This document shows, piece after piece, positions 62,003-64,000 of a stretch of DNA of 64,000 nucleotides. Source of the stretch: Massilia aurea (GTDB lineage Bacteria > Pseudomonadota > Gammaproteobacteria > Burkholderiales > Burkholderiaceae_D); NCBI RefSeq assembly GCF_014200505.1, contig NZ_JACHBX010000006.1, positions 248,001-312,000 of the forward strand, written 5' to 3'. Every line of letters begins with the position of its first letter. Within the stretch, counting starts at the first letter, position 1. The translations under genes were made by a program, and so were the position numbers. The notes under the pieces were generated by a model, which was not told the origin of the DNA, did no database searches, and saw nothing but the letters and a program-made list of their open reading frames with translations.

Positions 62003-62778
62003 GGCAGCGTGATGGTCAGGTTAGCCTGCTTGGGCGCCAGTTTGACAACGTCGTTGTAGGCGCTCAAGGTCGTTTCGGTCGTGCTGCCCAGCGTGCCGCG
62101 CAGGGCCATGTAGCCCAGCGCGCAGATCAGTGCGAACACCGAGCACAGCACCCACAGCGGCACGTCATTGCGCAGCTTGTGGATGATCTGGTCGGGGCGC
62201 TCGGCACGCGGCGCGAAGCCTCCCGTGCGGCCTTTCATATGGGCGATCTCGTCGCCCAGGCGCGAGGTCAGGTAATTGAGCTTTTCTTCGCCCTCGATCA
62301 TGTAGCGGCCCTGGAATCCCAGCAGCAGGCACATGTGAAATACCTCGAGCGCCTGCAGGTGCGCGCTGCCACGGGCGCGCAGACCTTCCAGGCGGATGAA
62401 GAAATTCTCGCCGGCCAGTTGGTCACCGAACAGCACCAGTTGCAATGGGCGGCGGGCCCAGTCGTCCCGGATGGCAAATGGCGAGCGCAGGATGATTTCA
62501 TCGACCGCGGCGCAGAAAGCGTACTTGGCGTTGTCGATGTCGTCCGGCGTCGCGTTTTGTTTCTTGGCACCGCGCGTGAAGTCGTCGAGGAACTGGGTGA
62601 GCTTGTTGCGGAAGTCGGCGTCCGACTGCGGGCCATGGCCATTCTTGAGCATGAACAACGCGTAGAACCCGTCGTACATCAGGTCCATCAGCGTGTGTTC
62701 GGTACCGGGGCCGGCGGCGACGTTGGGTGAGAACGATGGCTGGCCGCCGGGGATAAGGGATGGTGCGCTGGTTGTCAT
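61999..62778 (-). CDS. tssL: T6SS membrane complex protein TssL (DotU/IcmH)
   Basis: A 259-residue inner-membrane protein. The cytoplasmic DotU domain shows DIDNAKYAFCAAVDEIILRS, WARRPLQLVLFGDQLAGENF, FHMCLLLGFQGRYM; one transmembrane helix follows near residues 208-228 (LWVLCSVFALICALGYMAL) and a short periplasmic end. No OmpA-like domain is attached. It starts 10 nt after tssK and overlaps vgrG by 4 nt. Confidence 0.95.
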   Translation of the reverse strand: MTTSAPSLIPGGQPSFSPNVAAGPGTEHTLMDLMYDGFYALFMLKNGHGPQSDADFRNKLTQFLDDFTRGAKKQNATPDDIDNAKYAFCAAVDEIILRSPFAIRDDWARRPLQLVLFGDQLAGENFFIRLEGLRARGSAHLQALEVFHMCLLLGFQGRYMIEGEEKLNYLTSRLGDEIAHMKGRTGGFAPRAERPDQIIHKLRNDVPLWVLCSVFALICALGYMALRGTLGSTTETTLSAYNDVVKLAPKQANLTITLP

Positions 62779-62788
62779 AACAAGGTCT

Positions 62789-64000
62789 TCATGAGGTAAC
62801 GGCGACGAGGTCGAGCTTCAGGTCGCGCAGGCCGGATGGGACATAGATCGAAATCGATTGCGCCTGCAGCATGCGGTCATACATCTGACCTTTGGCATCC
62901 AGGGCAAAGTAATAGGTGTCCGGGCGCACCGGTACGGCCGCCGGTACTTGCGGCGCATGCGCCAGGCGCACGCCAGGCATGGCCGAGAGGACGAATTTTT
63001 CCACGTCGTCGGGCGCGCCGACCTTGAAGCGCAGCGGCACGATGTCCACCAGTTCCAGGCCGGGCAGGTCGGCCGAGACGCCCAGGTAGAAGCTGGTCTG
63101 GGCATCGATCTTGCCCGAGTCGAGCATCCCGTGGTGGTACGACGGCTTGACCTCGTTCAGGGCGATCGCGAAGTACTTCGACGAGATCACGGTATCGAGC
63201 AGCTCTCGGATGATCGCGTGCAGGCGCGCAAAGCCCGGGCCCGGGTTGACGTGCTCGTACGGCGGCAGGTCGCTCAGCGACAGGCCTTTCGAGAACGTCA
63301 TCAGGGCGCCGGCAAGGCTCAGCAGCGCCTCGTACAGGCGCTCGGGATGCAGCGTCGGATGATGGAAATAATGGCTCAGTGACGCGTGCGCCGAGCTGGC
63401 CGTGTGCAGCAGCCAGAACGACGACATGTCGCCGGAGCGGAATTCAATGACGTTCTTGCTAGGCTCGCGGTGGTGCCCATACAGCGCGTCGACCTTCGCC
63501 TGCAGCGCATCGAGCAGGCGGCGCAGCTGCAGGAACATCAGCGGCGCGCTGCGAATCGACAGGCTCGGCGGGATGAAAGTCGGGTCCTGCTCGAAGCCGC
63601 CCGTGGACAGGCGGCGCAGGCGCAGGAGCGGAATGCTCACGTATGAATCGCGCGGCTCGGCTTCCGAGATCAGGCGCAGCGATTTTTTCAGGTACGCCAG
63701 TTGCGCGCTCGCGGCCTGCGTGTACAGATCGGGCGTGTCGGCGTTGTGCTGCGCGAAGCGCGCTGCGTTGCTGGGCTGGCCGTCGGGCGCAAAATTGGCG
63801 CCAAAATGTTTGAAGGCGGGCAGGGCGGCGTAGAACGTCAGCTCCTGCTGGTTGCGCGGAATGGCCGCCAGATCGATCTCGGGCGGCAGGTCGTCGCTAC
63901 CCGGCGCGGCGTAGATTTCGCCGTCCGGAAAGAACACCGTCAGTTCCAGCAAGCGCAGCGTGTCGTTCTGCAGCGCGTCGCGATCGACCTGCAAGCCGTT
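62789..64000 (-). CDS. tssK: T6SS baseplate protein TssK, 5' end outside window
   Basis: About 403 residues of TssK are visible; the N-terminal roughly 40-50 residues lie beyond the window edge. Typical segments: LRLLELTVFFPDGEIYAAPG, DSYVSIPLLRLRRL, FIPPSLSIRSAPLMFLQLRRLLDAL and a late DTYYFALDAK. TssK links the baseplate to the membrane complex. The gene order tssK-tssL-vgrG places the remaining T6SS genes to the right of the window. Confidence 0.95.
   Translation of the reverse strand, partial: NGLQVDRDALQNDTLRLLELTVFFPDGEIYAAPGSDDLPPEIDLAAIPRNQQELTFYAALPAFKHFGANFAPDGQPSNAARFAQHNADTPDLYTQAASAQLAYLKKSLRLISEAEPRDSYVSIPLLRLRRLSTGGFEQDPTFIPPSLSIRSAPLMFLQLRRLLDALQAKVDALYGHHREPSKNVIEFRSGDMSSFWLLHTASSAHASLSHYFHHPTLHPERLYEALLSLAGALMTFSKGLSLSDLPPYEHVNPGPGFARLHAIIRELLDTVISSKYFAIALNEVKPSYHHGMLDSGKIDAQTSFYLGVSADLPGLELVDIVPLRFKVGAPDDVEKFVLSAMPGVRLAHAPQVPAAVPVRPDTYYFALDAKGQMYDRMLQAQSISIYVPSGLRDLKLDLVAVTS

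Noticed and set aside
1..64000. CRISPR array, tRNA or rRNA genes
   Set aside because: No regular repeat-spacer pattern and no stretch recognisable as a structural RNA was seen on reading the window.

Overview
The window looks like a chromosomal segment of a high-GC beta-proteobacterium, most likely an Oxalobacteraceae member close to Massilia, Duganella or Janthinobacterium. This rests on GC-rich core genes, a class I PHA synthase, Bug/TctC-type receptors and a YehLMPQ/MolR-type operon; the genus is inference.

Region 1 (1-12.8 kb) is a low-oxygen/stress-survival island: a hemerythrin-like protein, three universal stress proteins, a zinc alcohol dehydrogenase, an FNR-type regulator coupled to a PAS-GGDEF diguanylate cyclase, a P-type ATPase coupled to a stress protein, Hsp20, a PHA synthase, a 56-residue small protein and a periplasmic L,D-transpeptidase. 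FNR-like boxes (two of them perfect TTGAT-N4-ATCAA) lie 80-110 bp upstream of most transcription units, so the whole region is plausibly one FNR regulon.

Region 2 (12.8-27.1 kb) is a six-gene minus-strand operon: two giant DUF4132 proteins (one with a WGR domain, one without), a MoxR AAA+ ATPase, a DUF5682 protein, a VWA protein and a SWIM zinc-finger protein. The last four are joined by 4-nt ATGA overlaps. It matches the E. coli molR/yehI-yehL-yehM-yehP-yehQ gene set, whose function is unknown.

Region 3 (27.1-33.2 kb) is a plus-strand catabolic operon: MmgE/PrpD protein, LysR regulator, CaiB/BaiF CoA-transferase, HMG-CoA-lyase-like enzyme and TctC solute receptor. It suggests uptake, CoA activation and cleavage of a small branched di- or hydroxy-acid.

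Region 4 (33.2-58.8 kb) is an AT-rich accessory array hanging off the end of a type VI secretion (T6SS) cluster. It holds about 20 small genes, nearly all on the minus strand: secreted proteins, lipoproteins and cytoplasmic proteins that look like T6SS immunity proteins. Several occur as paralogs: a 201-aa family, a 285-aa lipoprotein family, a 151-aa family, Imm71-like and GAD-like/Tdi1-like. Scattered between them are GC-rich fragments of vgrG, one fragment of tssL, pre-toxin pieces and decayed toxin tails. I read it as an orphan immunity/effector graveyard produced by repeated recombination with the intact vgrG.

Region 5 (56-64 kb) is the live T6SS end: tssK (partial), tssL, vgrG, a secreted 183-aa protein, a LysM/M15-peptidase-like effector and its probable periplasmic immunity protein, in that transcription order on the minus strand. 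The rest of the T6SS cluster should lie beyond position 64000.
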